A stretch of DNA of 64,000 bases from Butyriboletus loyo (taxonomy: Eukaryota; Basidiomycota; Agaricomycetes; Boletales; Boletaceae). Positions 21,752 to 33,227 of this stretch are shown piece by piece. Below the pieces are notes generated by a model. It made no database searches, had not been told where the DNA came from, and was given only the letters and a program-made list of their open reading frames with translations. The translations under genes and the position numbers were made by a program. How positions within the stretch are numbered: the stretch's first letter is position 1; the number at the start of each line of letters is the position of its first letter. The stretch lies in NCBI GenBank assembly GCA_038093515.1, contig JBBPSI010000001.1:248001-312000 (forward strand), written 5' to 3'.

Positions 21752-22116
21752 GAGTCGTTGACCCTGCAATCCACCATTTAGAATTACTCACTTGAATCAT
21801 CCATTGGCGTCCATTGTTTGCATACTTATTTCCTCTGGATACAAATATTATACCCATATACTACACAGTTTCTTCCTATGTGGCCAGCCGCGGTTCTCGT
21901 GACCACTGTATCGAGCGTAACCCACCAGTTTAGTTTTCGGTGCGTTTGTTTCCCTCCGAGCAATGCCGTGTCTCGTTCAACGTTCTCGGCCGTTATGGTG
22001 AAGCTCCAGAACGGCCACCTGGCGGCATTGCTCAGAGAGACTCCGACTGTGTTTCGTGCATAGTAAAACTATTTGGTTAATGAAGCAACTCGTGTCTTTT
22101 TACAACTTTGTTACGT
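21752..22116. other. Convergent 3' flanks
   Basis: 365 bp between the stop codons of the coiled-coil gene and the DUF2235 gene. No coding or structural feature stands out. Confidence 0.5.
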
Positions 22117-24458
22117 CTAGTCTTTGGTGAGCTCCATCAAGACAGCCCCAACATGGCTTTCATAAGCAAAGCTCATTAGCCAGGAAGTAGCAGATGAGTG
22201 TTTAGTGCTCTTGCTCGCCTCAACTCGAGTCTGGACCTCCTTGATGATCTCCGTTCCCAACTGAGTGCCGACGCTTAGAACCTCCTTCGTTGCGCTCCAC
22301 AAGATTGCGGTTTTCACAGCGGTGGCGGATTCCACCTGCGCAGACCCTCTCGAGTCCGTTGGGACATTCTTTCCAGGGACATAAGGCCAGTTCCTCTTCA
22401 TTTCTTCTTCGAGGGGAAGCAGACTGCACACTAGCGATGGATTCTTCTGAATGCTTCCGTGCAACTGGGAGACCATGTGATCTTGTTCAAGTACAGATGG
22501 GTGAATTGTTTCGTGCGTGACGTCGTCGGTCTTAGTAGGGAACTGGCGTGTATTCTCTAGAGATAGGGCGAATATTCCGGTACGAGAACTATCTTTGGTC
22601 AAAGGACGAAAAATGGCTGTCGGTGTGGACTCACTCATGTGAAGGCTGCTTTCCCCAAGGGGCGACGGGGTCAGGAAGTGATCTGATGTACTTCAAATCC
22701 ACGGCGAGTATGTCCATGATGTTAGCCACCATCCAAGTGAGTGTCACATCCGATAGGTCATGATCGTGCCAACCACCTCCGATCTTTCGAATGTTTAGTC
22801 AGAAGAGGACACGCCAAGACGAACTATACTGACATCGGAATGTTCGCCTGGTTTTAGTGTCATGTTACTCAGTGCGCCGTAAGGGAGGGGTTTCACTTAC
22901 CAACGAACCAACACTGGGTATGATGTATTAGGATCATGATCTGATTCTTCAACCGACGCTTACCTGCTTCAGGACTTGGCCCTTGCGACGACCACCCTGC
23001 GTCTGGTCAAATTTATTGCAGTTCTGTGGAGGTAATGAAATTGATTAGATATGAATGGTTCTCCGAGATCAAATGAACACGTACAAAGTCGAGCCTGGCT
23101 TCATTGATAGCCAGAGCTTGATACGCCCGTTCAATGTGTGAACCAAGTTCTGTGTTTGGGAAACCAAACATCGATTTGGTGGATGGCGATTGACGAGTGA
23201 TCTCCTCTGGTAAGCCGACGGAGCCGACTGTGTCAAAAACACCAACACACCTGTTGGTGGGTTACAACAGACATCACGGGTCGATCGATCGATCGACTAC
23301 CTACTTGATCGAGAAGGTATGATCATTAGAAATAGCTCTCAACTTTCCACGAGAAGTAGCGGAGGTCCAAGGGGCAAGCTCAGACTGTAACTTTGCTGTT
23401 TCTGGGACAAGTTTTTCAAATCACCAAGAACCAGGCGATCCAGAGATCTAGAGCGAACCTGCAGGGTCATTTGACTTGCCCAGTTTTTGGTACGCGACAA
23501 AAATGTCCGCAAAGTGGTCCATATCGATCTTATCCAAAACCCCGACGGCGCCCTAGTGGACTTGATAAGTGTGTGCGCGGACAATAGACGTAAGGAGAAA
23601 AACTTGCTATAAACATAGCGACCATGCGCACTGTGTATGCACCCTGTCGGCTTTAGACAGATAAAAGCCATCTTGCTCAAGTGAACTCACTCTTGAGAAC
23701 CCAAACAAGAAGATCTATAACATGTAAGTGAGAATGTAACATCCATGTTGCAGGTGTTCGCCGTACCTCATCTCCTGGATGGAAGTTCCTGTCGAGGTTA
23801 AAATCAGATCCCTGCTACTGGATGTCCTTCAAGAGGTTGCTCACTGTGCAATAAAAGCATATGCCTCTTGTACCTTCTCCGCTGCCCAGGCCCAACGGTG
23901 CGTGAGTTTTAAACGTTGGCGGAGCGGGTGACATCTACCTAGTGATACTCCGGTGGCGCCTATGGAGCAGGTAAGCCAAAGTCTTAGTTGTATGATGTGT
24001 GGGACTCGCCTTGGACATATTCTGAGTAGAGGTTTGGCGAACTCCCGATGCCACATTGATAAAACACGATCTGCGGTATCGCATATTCGCTATTTGAAGC
24101 AGTAAATCGCCGCAGAAGTAGTTATTGATTCTTGGGAAACGACATACGTTCGTTCATCATGGTGATGGAGTGCGCGAGAGAGTTTCTGAAGATGCAATGG
24201 CACAAGGTTAACGTGGTCTGCCTGCCTTCAGCCTACAATATGCGTGATACTCACCAGGACATTGGTATATTTCCAACGTTCCTTTACGACGACTCCGTCT
24301 TGCCATGTTCTGCCACGACGGTGATGAGAGGACTGGCTTCAGTCGGTCACCACTGATCTCATCACTCACCCGTCACAGCAGACTATGATTCTTTTCTTAG
24401 TCTTGAGCGGAAATTTTGACGTTGGTACCGTAGTGGGGGGATGATCAGAGGGAGACAT
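22117..24458 (-). CDS. DUF2235 (Tle1-like) alpha/beta hydrolase domain protein
   Basis: Seventeen exons, 488 aa: 24370-24458, 24255-24309, 24148-24185, 24010-24089, 23939-23959, 23845-23881, 23767-23788, 23691-23714, 23608-23643, 23459-23552, 23305-23401, 23085-23250, 22964-23023, 22901-22913, 22834-22847, 22635-22783 and 22117-22588. Key blocks are KKRIIVCCDGTW, WKYTNVLKLSRAL, the nucleophile elbow GFSRGAYT, CVGVFDTVGSVG and HSDIGGGWHDHDLSD. These define DUF2235, related to the catalytic domain of bacterial Tle1 phospholipase effectors and very common in mushrooms; substrates are unknown. Two introns start with GC (24009 GCGAGT, 23607 GCAAGT) and five exons are 13-24 nt. The 157-residue C-terminal exon (22117-22588) is outside the conserved domain. 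Confidence 0.88.
23281..23296. repeat. (TCGA)4 tetranucleotide repeat in an intron
   Basis: Four perfect TCGA units form a self-complementary run inside intron 23251-23304 of the DUF2235 gene. It is short and could be chance or a slippage-prone microsatellite. Confidence 0.8.
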
Positions 24459-24732
24459 GATAGGGATGGTGAGATGGGGCATCCTGGCACGAAAGGACGT
24501 ATTTATACAAGACCGGGCGTCAACTACATCGGTGGCAGAACCTAGCCGGCAGTCTGAGACACGTCCAAACTAGCCGGGGAATGTCTGTTTAGATGAGAGC
24601 TGTCAAGTGGCCAACTTGAAAGGTACCCGTGAGCTTAAGAACGCGGCGTGATGGGTCGGTCTGATGGACTGATGCTTTGCTGTACAACTATTTGGCAATC
24701 CAACACAGGCTCTACTGAAACCAGTAACTCGG

Positions 24733-25877
24733 CTATCTCCCTAGCCGGAACTCGGCCCCCGAATACTCATCTAATGCGCGACAAAATGCAGCCTCAGATA
24801 CCAACTCGGGCGCGGCGAGCTCTTGACCATCATCTGGATGTGTACGGCTGTTCCTCTCCTTGTCAATTCAGGTCCTGGAAACTGATCGGCGAACACACGC
24901 ACTGGAACTCGGTAAGAGTGTTTTGCCATGGTGGGAAGCCGTGGAGCTCGATGGGAGGACACGGCATCCTCACGCCACCTACGTGGTGGATCATCATCAA
25001 ATCAGGTGGTGGCAATCCAGCTGTCTAGAGTTCAGAACGTTCAATGAAGAGCGATGACGGTCGAATCTGACCTTCGAGCACCATGGCCAGCTTTGATACA
25101 GTCAAATCATACGGAGATATGTTACGCATCGTATCGTCTGACATCGAAGCGCCACTAACACAACTCTGCAACAACGAGCGACTGGCTGAGACAATGGCAG
25201 GTTTACCGGAAGCACGAGACACTATGTGAAGCGCCAAGTTCCTGGGTGCGGAAGATACACCTTTACCTGGCTGCTATCAGAGACCCCCATCAGGAGGTAC
25301 ACAGGACGGAACGCACTTTTTGGTTGTTTACGAACAGCGACATTCCTCCGCCTCCGAAGATGCATCATCGTGATTACATTCAAGTCTGCAGAGAGCCTCG
25401 CTTGTTCGGGTGAGTGAGACCTTGAACCAGAAGGCTCCGAAAGCGGTGGTGTCAGAGGATACTCGACCTCCGACTCGCCGCTGTCTTCCGAGGTCTCGTT
25501 CACGACAAAGACGAGTCGACGTGCATTCTCAGAACATCCGTAAAGGACCCCTGTATATATGCGTTCAGAATGTTCAATGTTCCACTCGAGTGTCCAAGAC
25601 GCATACCGTGGCGGTCGTAGACAGTAAGTGTCTCTATACCCAACTCTCGACACCATCCGGCAACACTTTGTAAGCATTGAAGGAACGCAGTTTCCGTTTC
25701 TTCCGCAGGCATGTCATTGTTCGCGACGAGGTTTAGACAAAGGTGTTTTGGAACCTTGCTGCGTTTGGCTTTCAGCGGTTTCGGTTGCCTCCGTTTGCGT
25801 CTCTGCACCCACGCAGTGATGGTCATGAATACGGCATACAGAAAGTGAATGAGGCGGAGCGCCCAGTGAGTCGACAT
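24733..25877 (-). CDS. NUS1: Dehydrodolichyl diphosphate synthase subunit NUS1
   Basis: Exons 25607-25877, 25301-25550, 25072-25241, 24903-25020 and 24733-24847; 307 aa. The N-terminus has one membrane helix (LIHFLYAVFMTITAW) followed by a basic patch. The domain reads VPKHLCLNLVAN and GIETLTVYDRHG, then a Ser/Pro-rich insert, SRASGKPAIVSASRSLL and a C-terminal RLGR. This is the non-catalytic NgBR/Nus1 partner of the cis-prenyltransferase that makes dolichol in the ER; the C-terminal RxG motif contributes to the partner's active site. The 59-nt intron 25242-25300 was chosen over a 43-nt alternative because it gives a family-like junction. Confidence 0.9.
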
Positions 25878-26017
25878 CAGGTATTCGGCATAGATGACAA
25901 GCTGAACGGTTCTGTATACTAGGACCTGCTTACAGGACGTCGAGGGTCACGTGATTCTCAAAGCAAATACGTGGAGCCAACTCATTAGTGGCAGATAACA
26001 TGGATAAATTCTACGGC

Positions 26018-27034
26018 TCAGAGAATAACGGGTTCCCCTTCAATAGTTTGCTTGATCTTTAGCAAGATCATTGTCTTCCAATTATCCAGCTTGGTGACCT
26101 GATCATATTCGACGACACATCCTGTGAACGCCTGTTCATCCTCGGCCTGGATAGCGTCGATAATTGCGTTGACAAATTTACACTCGCGAGTGGATGCAAA
26201 TGTAGGGTCCTGTGACATGTACTTCTGTATGTTTCGTTTGGCGGTGACAGAGTCCTACATGGTGTTAGCTGGGCAACTCAGGTATGTGTGCACACTTACC
26301 TTCATAGCCAAGGCGCAAAGACATGCTCTTAGCCAATATTCCTTGACACTGTATTTCGTGAGAGCAGACGTGAGTGACTGGTCCGCAACCTGATCGTAGC
26401 GTTGAATGGCTTGTGGATATTCCTCCAGCTCAGCATGGAGGTCTGCAGCATCTTTGTAGCATGCATTCGCAGTACTGCAAATCATCAGCAATGTTCATTT
26501 GCTACGCGAGATTACGAACGCAGTCGCATCCTCTTGGGCGTACCAGTCCCCTGCACGCTCCAGGCTCTCGCAAGCTTTCCGGATGTCATTGAGCTCGTGT
26601 TGATATATTTGTGCGATCTCCTTCTCTCTATCCGCAGCTTGCCTGAATCGACCAGCGGCTGTCAAGTGAGTGATTGTCTGAGACAGTGCTGGAATCGCCA
26701 CTGGAGGATGTAGATTCAGTGCTTTAGACCATCTGGGGGTGTAAGGGGTGAATTTACGGTCAGGATACCCCCGCTTGAATGCCTTGGCAGCGTTCCACCA
26801 GGCGTTTGCGGCTTCGTTTGTTTCCTTGCACTTTTCTCTGCACTCGGCTTCTCTTGCGAACGCATCGCCTGCGTCCCTGAACTGTTTGTCAAGCTTGAAG
26901 GCATTGGCAGCTTGTTGATAAATATCACCGGCTTCCTCATATTTCGTAGACGAGGAGGAGAACCACCCTGTAGATGAGTTGACCTTCTTGTCCGCTTTCT
27001 CTAAGAGAGTCTGGGCGGTTGATTTGGACGGCAT
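26018..27034 (-). CDS. SEC17: Alpha-SNAP vesicle fusion factor (SEC17)
   Basis: Exons 26758-27034, 26520-26700, 26300-26474 and 26018-26254; 289 aa, close to the family norm. TPR-like helices are recognisable throughout: KYEEAGDIYQQAANAFKL, NEAANAWWNAAKAFKRGYP, GRFRQAADREKEIAQIY, ALTKYSVKEYWLRA and the C-terminal YDQVTKLDNWKTMILLKIK. The protein binds SNARE complexes and stimulates the ATPase NSF (Sec18) to disassemble them in the cytosol and on membranes. It is divergent from AGM1 with 129 bp between starts. Confidence 0.95.
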
Positions 27035-27163
27035 CGTGGTCAGGACGCAGCTGGATTTGAAGCACGCAGCGACCAGTGCACCATTCCAATCGCAGCCGAG
27101 ATCACGTGGAGCCATACACAGATAAGTACCGCAGTGGTGCCGCATCAGTCTTTCGATCGATCC

Positions 27164-29085
27164 ATGTCTGCACTTTCAGGTTTCGAACGCGAGCTCAGGA
27201 AGGGGTTGGAGGAGTGTCCACTAAGACCAGGCGAAAAGTTTTCGTATGGTACTGCAGGTTTCCGAACATTGTAGGTTGCACGCTACACCATGACCCCGTC
27301 CAGATCAGATCTAAACGGAATCTAGAGGGGACAAACTCGAATCCGTACTCTTCAAGGTTGGGATTCTCGCAGCTTTAAGGAGCAAGTCGTGCGGTGGTAA
27401 GACCATCGGCGTGATGGTCACTGCTTCGCACAACCCAGCTGAAGTACGTCTTACGCCTCCCTTGACCGTCTCAAACCACAAACCCCATGCAGGATAATGG
27501 CGTCAAACTTGTTGACCCTCGCGGAGAAATGCTGGATACGTCTTGGGAATCGCATGCCACCGACTTCGCAAACGCACCATCACCTGACGCGTTCATCGCG
27601 GTTCTGGAGCGTTTTATCCAATCCAAACAAATACCCCTAGGCACACCAGCTAGAGTTGTGTATGCCCGCGATACGCGCGCATCTAGTCCAAAGCTTGTCG
27701 CAGCACTTCGTAAAGGTCTCGCTGCTATGGGTGCAGAGGCCACCGATGCCGAAGTTACTACCACGCCAATCCTCCACTACTTGGTAGATGCCATCAATAC
27801 CACAACGCAAGAGTGGAACGTGAACAATGTAATAACAGGATACTACCTTAAGCTCAGCAATGCATTTAAAAGGCTTCTCGTCAGTTTCCACTCTCGGCCA
27901 AGTCCACCCCACCACTGACTTTCCCTACAGGCAGACAGAAATACTCCAGCTCACCTGTTAATTGATTGTGCAAACGGGGTTGGTGCTCTAGCTGCGAAAA
28001 CGCTCAATGATTTTCTTGGCGGGTCTCTCACTCTCGAGTTGAAAAACACTTCCATAGAAAGCAGAGAAAAACTTAACAAGGATTGTGGCGCCGACTATGT
28101 CAAGGTCAACCAGAGATTACCGCCGTCTCTTACGTCCGAGTTGGGACCAGGGCAACGTGGCTGTAGTTTGGATGGTGATGCAGATCGCCTGATCTATTAC
28201 TACATGGACGATGGCGGAAAGTTCCACATGCTTGATGGGGACAAGATTACGACGCTTGTTGCAAGCTTCATCGTAGGATTGGTCAAGGACGCTGGTCTCG
28301 AAGATACTCAAGAGAAGATTAAGGTTGGTGTCGTCCAGACGGCGTATGCTAACGGGAGCTCCACCAAATACTTGTTAGAGGTGTGTGGTTGCGTCACAGT
28401 GGAACCGACTGGTGCTTACTCCCATGCAGAGGCTTCCTGTGACATGTGCGCCAACTGGCGTCAAGCACTTGCACCACGCCGCAGCCGAGAGATACGACAT
28501 CGGAGTGTACTTTGAAGCCAATGGCCATGGAACTGTCTTGTTCTCGTGGTCTGCTCAGCGTACGATCGCCTCTCATGTGCCGTCCACGGCTGCACAGGCG
28601 ACCGCACTCGGCCGTTTAAAGGACGTGATTGAAGTTATCAACCAGACCGTAGGCGATGCGCTCTCTGACATGCTCCTCGTCGAGGTCGCGCTCTACCACA
28701 CGTCCTACACTGTGGAAGCATGGGATAAGTTGTACTCGGACCTTCCGAATCGATTGGTTAAAGTCAAGGTCGGAGATAGGAATGCGTTTATCACGGAGGA
28801 TGCGGAACGCCGCTTGGTGCGGCCACTCGGTCTTCAAGCTAAAATCGACCAATTAGTACAGAGGACGGGGGGTCGTTCATTTGTTCGACCGAGTGGTACG
28901 GAGGACGTGGTAAGGGTGTATGCCGAAGCACAAGAGACAGACGAGGCCATTGGTAAGAGACCTGCCATCCTTGACACACGCTTGATGACGATTGTGATTA
29001 TGGAGATCTTGCGCTCCGTGTCGCCGGGCTCGTATACGATGAGGCAGGTGGAGACCCTGTTCAGAGGCCAGTGGACTTTAGGTGA
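27164..29085 (+). CDS. AGM1: Phosphoacetylglucosamine mutase
   Basis: Six exons: 27164-27270, 27326-27443, 27493-27879, 27931-28380, 28430-28952 and 29006-29085; 554 aa. The active-site phosphoserine loop TASHNP, metal loop DGDADR, sugar-binding FEANGHG and phosphate-binding RPSGTED are all intact. The enzyme converts GlcNAc-6-P to GlcNAc-1-P, the step before UDP-GlcNAc, which feeds chitin, N-glycans and GPI anchors. The last intron (28953-29005) is essential: reading through it gives a different tail, while splicing yields LALRVAGLVYDEAGG and the stop. Confidence 0.95.
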
Positions 29086-29270
29086 CAAAGGGCAGAAGGT
29101 TGTAAACGCATCCAAGTGTATCATTGTACGTTTGAGATTCATATCCGAATTCCGAACCGAGCATACCCAAGACGTAATTTGGTGCAAAGTTGCGCAATGC
29201 GGCCCCCACCTGAAGTGTTCCGGCCTTCCTTCGTTTCTGACTCCCATCAACTAAGACATCTCTTTCATCC

Positions 29271-30845
29271 ATGTGTCGATTCGTGATCTACAAGGGCACA
29301 TCGCCCGTCCAATTGTCGCATGTGAGCAACCTGTCCTCGTTCCACTCATACCAGTCTCCGACCATCTGCAGCTATTGACCCGCCCGTGCCATTCTATCAT
29401 AAACCAAGCTTTCGATTCGCGACTACGCCTCGACCGTCGCAGACCCATAAACGGAGACGGCTTCGGAGTTGGTGCGTTTTGGTGCAATCATCACAACGTG
29501 CTACCCTCAAAGCCCCCATCCCAGGGTGGTACGACGCCGTCCACGATGAAGAACTTGGCAGCCAACCTTGCATCTTCACTTCCGTGACACCTGTAACCAA
29601 GTTCACGGGCCATGGGAATATTTTCTGACACCAAAATAGGCTTGGAATAACGCTAATCTCACACGATTGGCAGAGAAGATCAAGTCGCCCCTCGTGTTGT
29701 GCGTAGATAATGACATTTGTGCCTTCTTCGGACTCTGATCTCTCCAGTGCTCACGTGAGGGCAACGACCACTGGTTCTCTATCATTGGACAACTGCCATC
29801 CTTTCGTTTTCGGTAAAATCATGGTGAGCTCAGCCGTGACCCAAGTGATAAATTGCCACTCATAATTCCCCAAACCTAGTTCATGCACAACGGTGGCATT
29901 GCAGATTTCCATCTGGTTAAACGGCGACTACAAGCAGAATTATCGGATGAGATATTCAATGTCGTGCAGGGAAACACCGGTAAGATGTTCTTGGTACGGG
30001 AAATCTGCTTGCTAAGCAAGTGTAGATTCAGAGTGGGCATTCGCATTGTTTCTATCCAAGGTGAGTGTCCTAATAGCGAACCCTGAACGTTGCACTGATT
30101 GGTTCTCAGCTACCTGATGCAAGAGCAAAATCGTTCACCCATCAAACATTGAAGCGAGCAATGCTGGACACAATTTCTACCCTCAACAACTACGCCGATC
30201 TTGCTGGCATAACTGAAGTATGGTCCTCCATGGACTGACGCATAACAACTTACCCTGTGCTAAGCCGAGTCTGATGAACTTTTGCGTTACCGACGGTGAG
30301 AGCGTGGTTGCGACACGTTATATTTCGTCTCGTCACGATGAAGCCGCTTCACTGGTAAAGGACGTGTCCAGAGTAATCTATTCTATAGTCTGAGGACGCT
30401 TGCAGTGGTTTTCATCCGGCACAACCTTTAGCGAGTACACGCAAGGTGGCCACTACAAAATGACAAAGGCGGACAAGCGAGAAAACATCATCATGGTTGG
30501 TTCCCATCTTTTGTGCGCTTGCACTCCTGATCCGTCTCAGATCGCCAGCGAGCCCCTGACCTTCGAGAAAGGTGCGTATACACATCTGATATGAGGTGTT
30601 CGGACTTGATATTCGCAACAGCCGATTGGATGGAAATACGAACCAACAATATGGTTGTGATAACCTCAAAGATGAATTTTTTACAGATACCTATCGTTGA
30701 CAAATTCTATGTTTCACCATCCGACCCTGCTGCCCTTAACCGTGGAACGGATTTTGCTGCTGCGAAGGGTCTTCTTAGTCCAAGGAACACGCTCGCGCCC
30801 ACACATCTTAGGGATACTGCACCACAGCTTGTCCATTTAACTTAG
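29271..30845 (+). CDS. DUG3: Class II glutamine amidotransferase, DUG3-like
   Basis: Twelve exons: 29271-29321, 29372-29471, 29525-29592, 29640-29698, 29748-29823, 29880-29979, 30026-30060, 30110-30217, 30265-30354, 30406-30495, 30541-30571 and 30622-30845; 343 aa. The protein begins MCRFVIYKG, with Cys2 as the N-terminal nucleophile of class II amidotransferases after Met removal. Further motifs are GDGFGVGWY, FAHVRATT, MHNGGIADF and DSEWAFALF. In yeast, Dug3 acts with Dug1 and Dug2 in cytosolic glutathione degradation. Neither partner is in this window. The C-terminal 75 residues after MVVITSKMN are less conserved. Confidence 0.92.
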
Positions 30846-31009
30846 TGTTTGTGTGTATTCTATGTTTGTGTGTTTTGTTGTCAATGTGAGGGGTGTGACA
30901 CTCGGCTCGCAACGCGACCAACACAAGTTCTCCTACAGAGGTCAGCCACACGCCTGTGGCCATCGTCCGCCATCTCTGAGCGAGAGCGACGAACGTATCA
31001 GCGAGCAGT

Positions 31010-32341
31010 ATGAGTCCTTGGTTACTATGGAGTGCGCTGTCCCACACGGCGAGGTACGTGCATCTCCTGCATCTGTTGTAATTAGTCGATCTTACCTGCT
31101 CCAGGTTGTCTACCGTATTGCAGATATTGCTTTACCTCCCTTTGACCCTCGCAACCCTCTCCACCCCCGCGTTTCTTCTGCTCTCGCTTCTACTTTCCGT
31201 GCATTCGTTCATCCATGGAACACTCATCCTTCTCTGGGGATCGCAGCTACTCTCCGTCATGCAGGTTCCCATGCACCCATTCCTCCTCCTTGTCTCTTTC
31301 AATGCCTCCTCACACTCTGTTCACCCAGTGCTGGCCATTGCAGTCAGTTGGTGGGGCAAAATATTGACGTTTTCGGGACCAACCTATGTAGCCATGGAGG
31401 GTCTCTCTAGTTTACTTTTCGCCCAGAAAGTTGGTCAGGTTGGAAAGGAGTTGGCAAATGAGGCAGAAAGCTATCAATTCGGCATCCTTATCGCATCAGC
31501 AGCAGCATATGTTGTTGCAGCTTGGTGGATCGTCGTGGTCGGTTGTCCGTCTGCCTTGCTGTCACTTCCATTCATTTTTGCTCTTACAGGCGTATCCAGC
31601 AGCAGCAACGTCACCACTCTCTTCCACACTGTTGGGCGTGGCATTGACCGCTTTCCTGTTCCTGACGGTGATTGGCTTCCGCCTCCGCCGGACAAACATT
31701 GTAGAATCTTCGATGCTCGCTTTATTCCTGGCCTATAATATCTGGCTCTGTGGCTTTGATCAGACATCAGTCTCGGATCCCGCATCTTCATAGTATGTCA
31801 CACGTATCCACGTGCAGTATGTACTGAAAAAACGCCTACAGCGCACCACTTTTATCTAATATCCTTCCCCATCTTCAAACACTTGTCAACTTCATTACGA
31901 ATACCCTCCCGAAGCCAGTGCTCGTCGCGCTGTTTTATCGACTGACTATTCTCCAGTTTGCCTCGCGCATACTTCCTACGATCGGTGCAGATGCTTGGGA
32001 GTCAAATGATGGTTGGGATGGCAGACCTGTATGATTTCTGAGACCTAGCTCCTATGCGCATCACTGACTTGGAAATGCCTTGCAGACATCGACGTTGACT
32101 CGCTTCCTGCTGACATACCGACAACTGATATTTGTCATGGTGTACTCACATCTACTGCGTGCGTTTCTCGTGCGCTCTTTATCCCAAAGCTCATGCTTCG
32201 GACACGTCTATAGTTTTGGACCCTGCATCCCAGGTTTGGTGGCGTTGGGCAAATGTCATGTTTACCCTCCTTTTATGGTCTGTAGAGCTCGTCGTAAGCC
32301 CAGACGGTGATGACGTGAGCACGAAGTGGAAAGTGGAGTAA
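31010..32341 (+). CDS. ICE2: ICE2-type multispanning ER membrane protein
   Basis: Exons 31010-31053, 31105-31537, 31590-31792, 31842-32028, 32086-32158 and 32214-32341; 355 aa. The chain is mostly hydrophobic with about eight membrane segments, including LQILLYLPLTLATLSTPAFL, LLGVALTAFLFLTVI and VMFTLLLWSVELVV. Fit to the fungal Ice2 family is by order of helices and conserved pieces such as LTFSGPTYVAMEG and SRILPTIGADAWE. In yeast Ice2 is needed for cortical ER inheritance and links lipid droplets to ER membrane growth. The first exon, 44 nt, supplies MSPWLLWSALSHTAR. Confidence 0.85.
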
Positions 32342-32405
32342 ATTGTCCAGATGGTACCCTATGGACAACACCACCCATGTCTCTAGGCAGCGCAATCTTT
32401 CCGGA

Positions 32406-32976
32406 TCAGCAGTTATTCGCTTTCCATTCCGCTTCTTCCTCCCTCATCCCTTCATAGTACTCCCTCTTCCAGATCTGTGCCTTCTCCTTCACGTCCTCGA
32501 CTATCCGCTCACATGCTGCGAATGCCTCCTTGCGATGTGGCGATGAGACCGCAACGACTATTGATGGTTCGCCCACTGGGACGGTTCCTAGGCGATGATG
32601 GATAGCGCATGATATGAGAGAAGGGATATGGTGAAGTGGTGGTTGGTGTGTCGATCGAGATACTGCTTTACGAGCGTCCTGGAGGATTTGCACCATCGTT
32701 TTAATGGCCAGCTTGCTGTAAGCTTGATATTCTAAGCGTGTCACCACCTTGCCTGTGGGTTTGCTGTGAATGACGATGTCCACAACCTGGCATGTACCAT
32801 GTGGTGATACCTTTGAAGGAGTTGCGAGTGGTACCAATGAAAACGGCTGTTGCACCAGCGTTATCGTCCCTCACTGAACGTATGATTGCGTCTGTATCGA
32901 GGGGTTCGTAGGTCAAGACACAACTTCCACCCTCCCAGTCCTGCCTCGCTGCGATTGAAGTGTCCGGGTAAGCCAT
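32406..32976 (-). CDS. MOCS2B: Molybdopterin synthase catalytic (large) subunit, MoaE/MOCS2B
   Basis: Exons 32811-32976 and 32406-32752 give 170 aa. Conserved blocks are GATAVFIGTTRNSFKGK, LEYQAYSKLAIK, ISCAIHHRLGTVPVGE, VVAVSSPHRKEAFAACE and VEDVKEKAQIWKREYY, including the catalytic lysine of the KEKAQIWKKE motif. With the small sulphur-carrier subunit it inserts dithiolene sulphur into cPMP to form molybdopterin in the cytosol, needed for nitrate reductase and sulfite oxidase. It is divergent from the pseudouridine-catabolism fusion gene. Confidence 0.95.
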
Positions 32977-33227
32977 CGTTGGAGCAAGGGAAAGGTAAAT
33001 CCTGTTGTGATTTATTCGTGTGATGAGTCGATTTTATTCCCAACATTGTTTAGCTGCTCGAGCGCTCACCGAGTGGCGTAGCCGAGTGCTACAGACTTAT
33101 CATGTGACACGAGTATTTATTTATTATTTATAATATACGACCTATCCTAATCCCAATGCCATGAGAACGCGGCTCACGGCGGCTCACTCTCAGCTCTCGC
33201 TTGGAGCGCTGCCCCACAGTCTACTAC

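Noticed and set aside
22117..22638. A clean 173-codon minus-strand ORF that looks like its own gene
   Set aside because: Its first 16 codons overlap intron 22589-22634 and the rest continues the DUF2235 frame (GKQPSHDSRTGIFAL), so it is the terminal exon of that gene.
24648..25028. 126-codon plus-strand ORF
   Set aside because: It is antisense to the last two exons of NUS1, which reads through to the conserved RLGR end.
25242..25300. A 43-nt intron (GTCTCTG donor) in NUS1
   Set aside because: A 59-nt alternative with donor GTACCT is in the same phase, nearer the typical length and gives a family-like junction.
33050..33130. Possible tRNA-like sequence (short inverted pieces around GAGTGGCGTAGCCGAG)
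   Set aside because: No cloverleaf with acceptor stem, anticodon loop and B box could be assembled.
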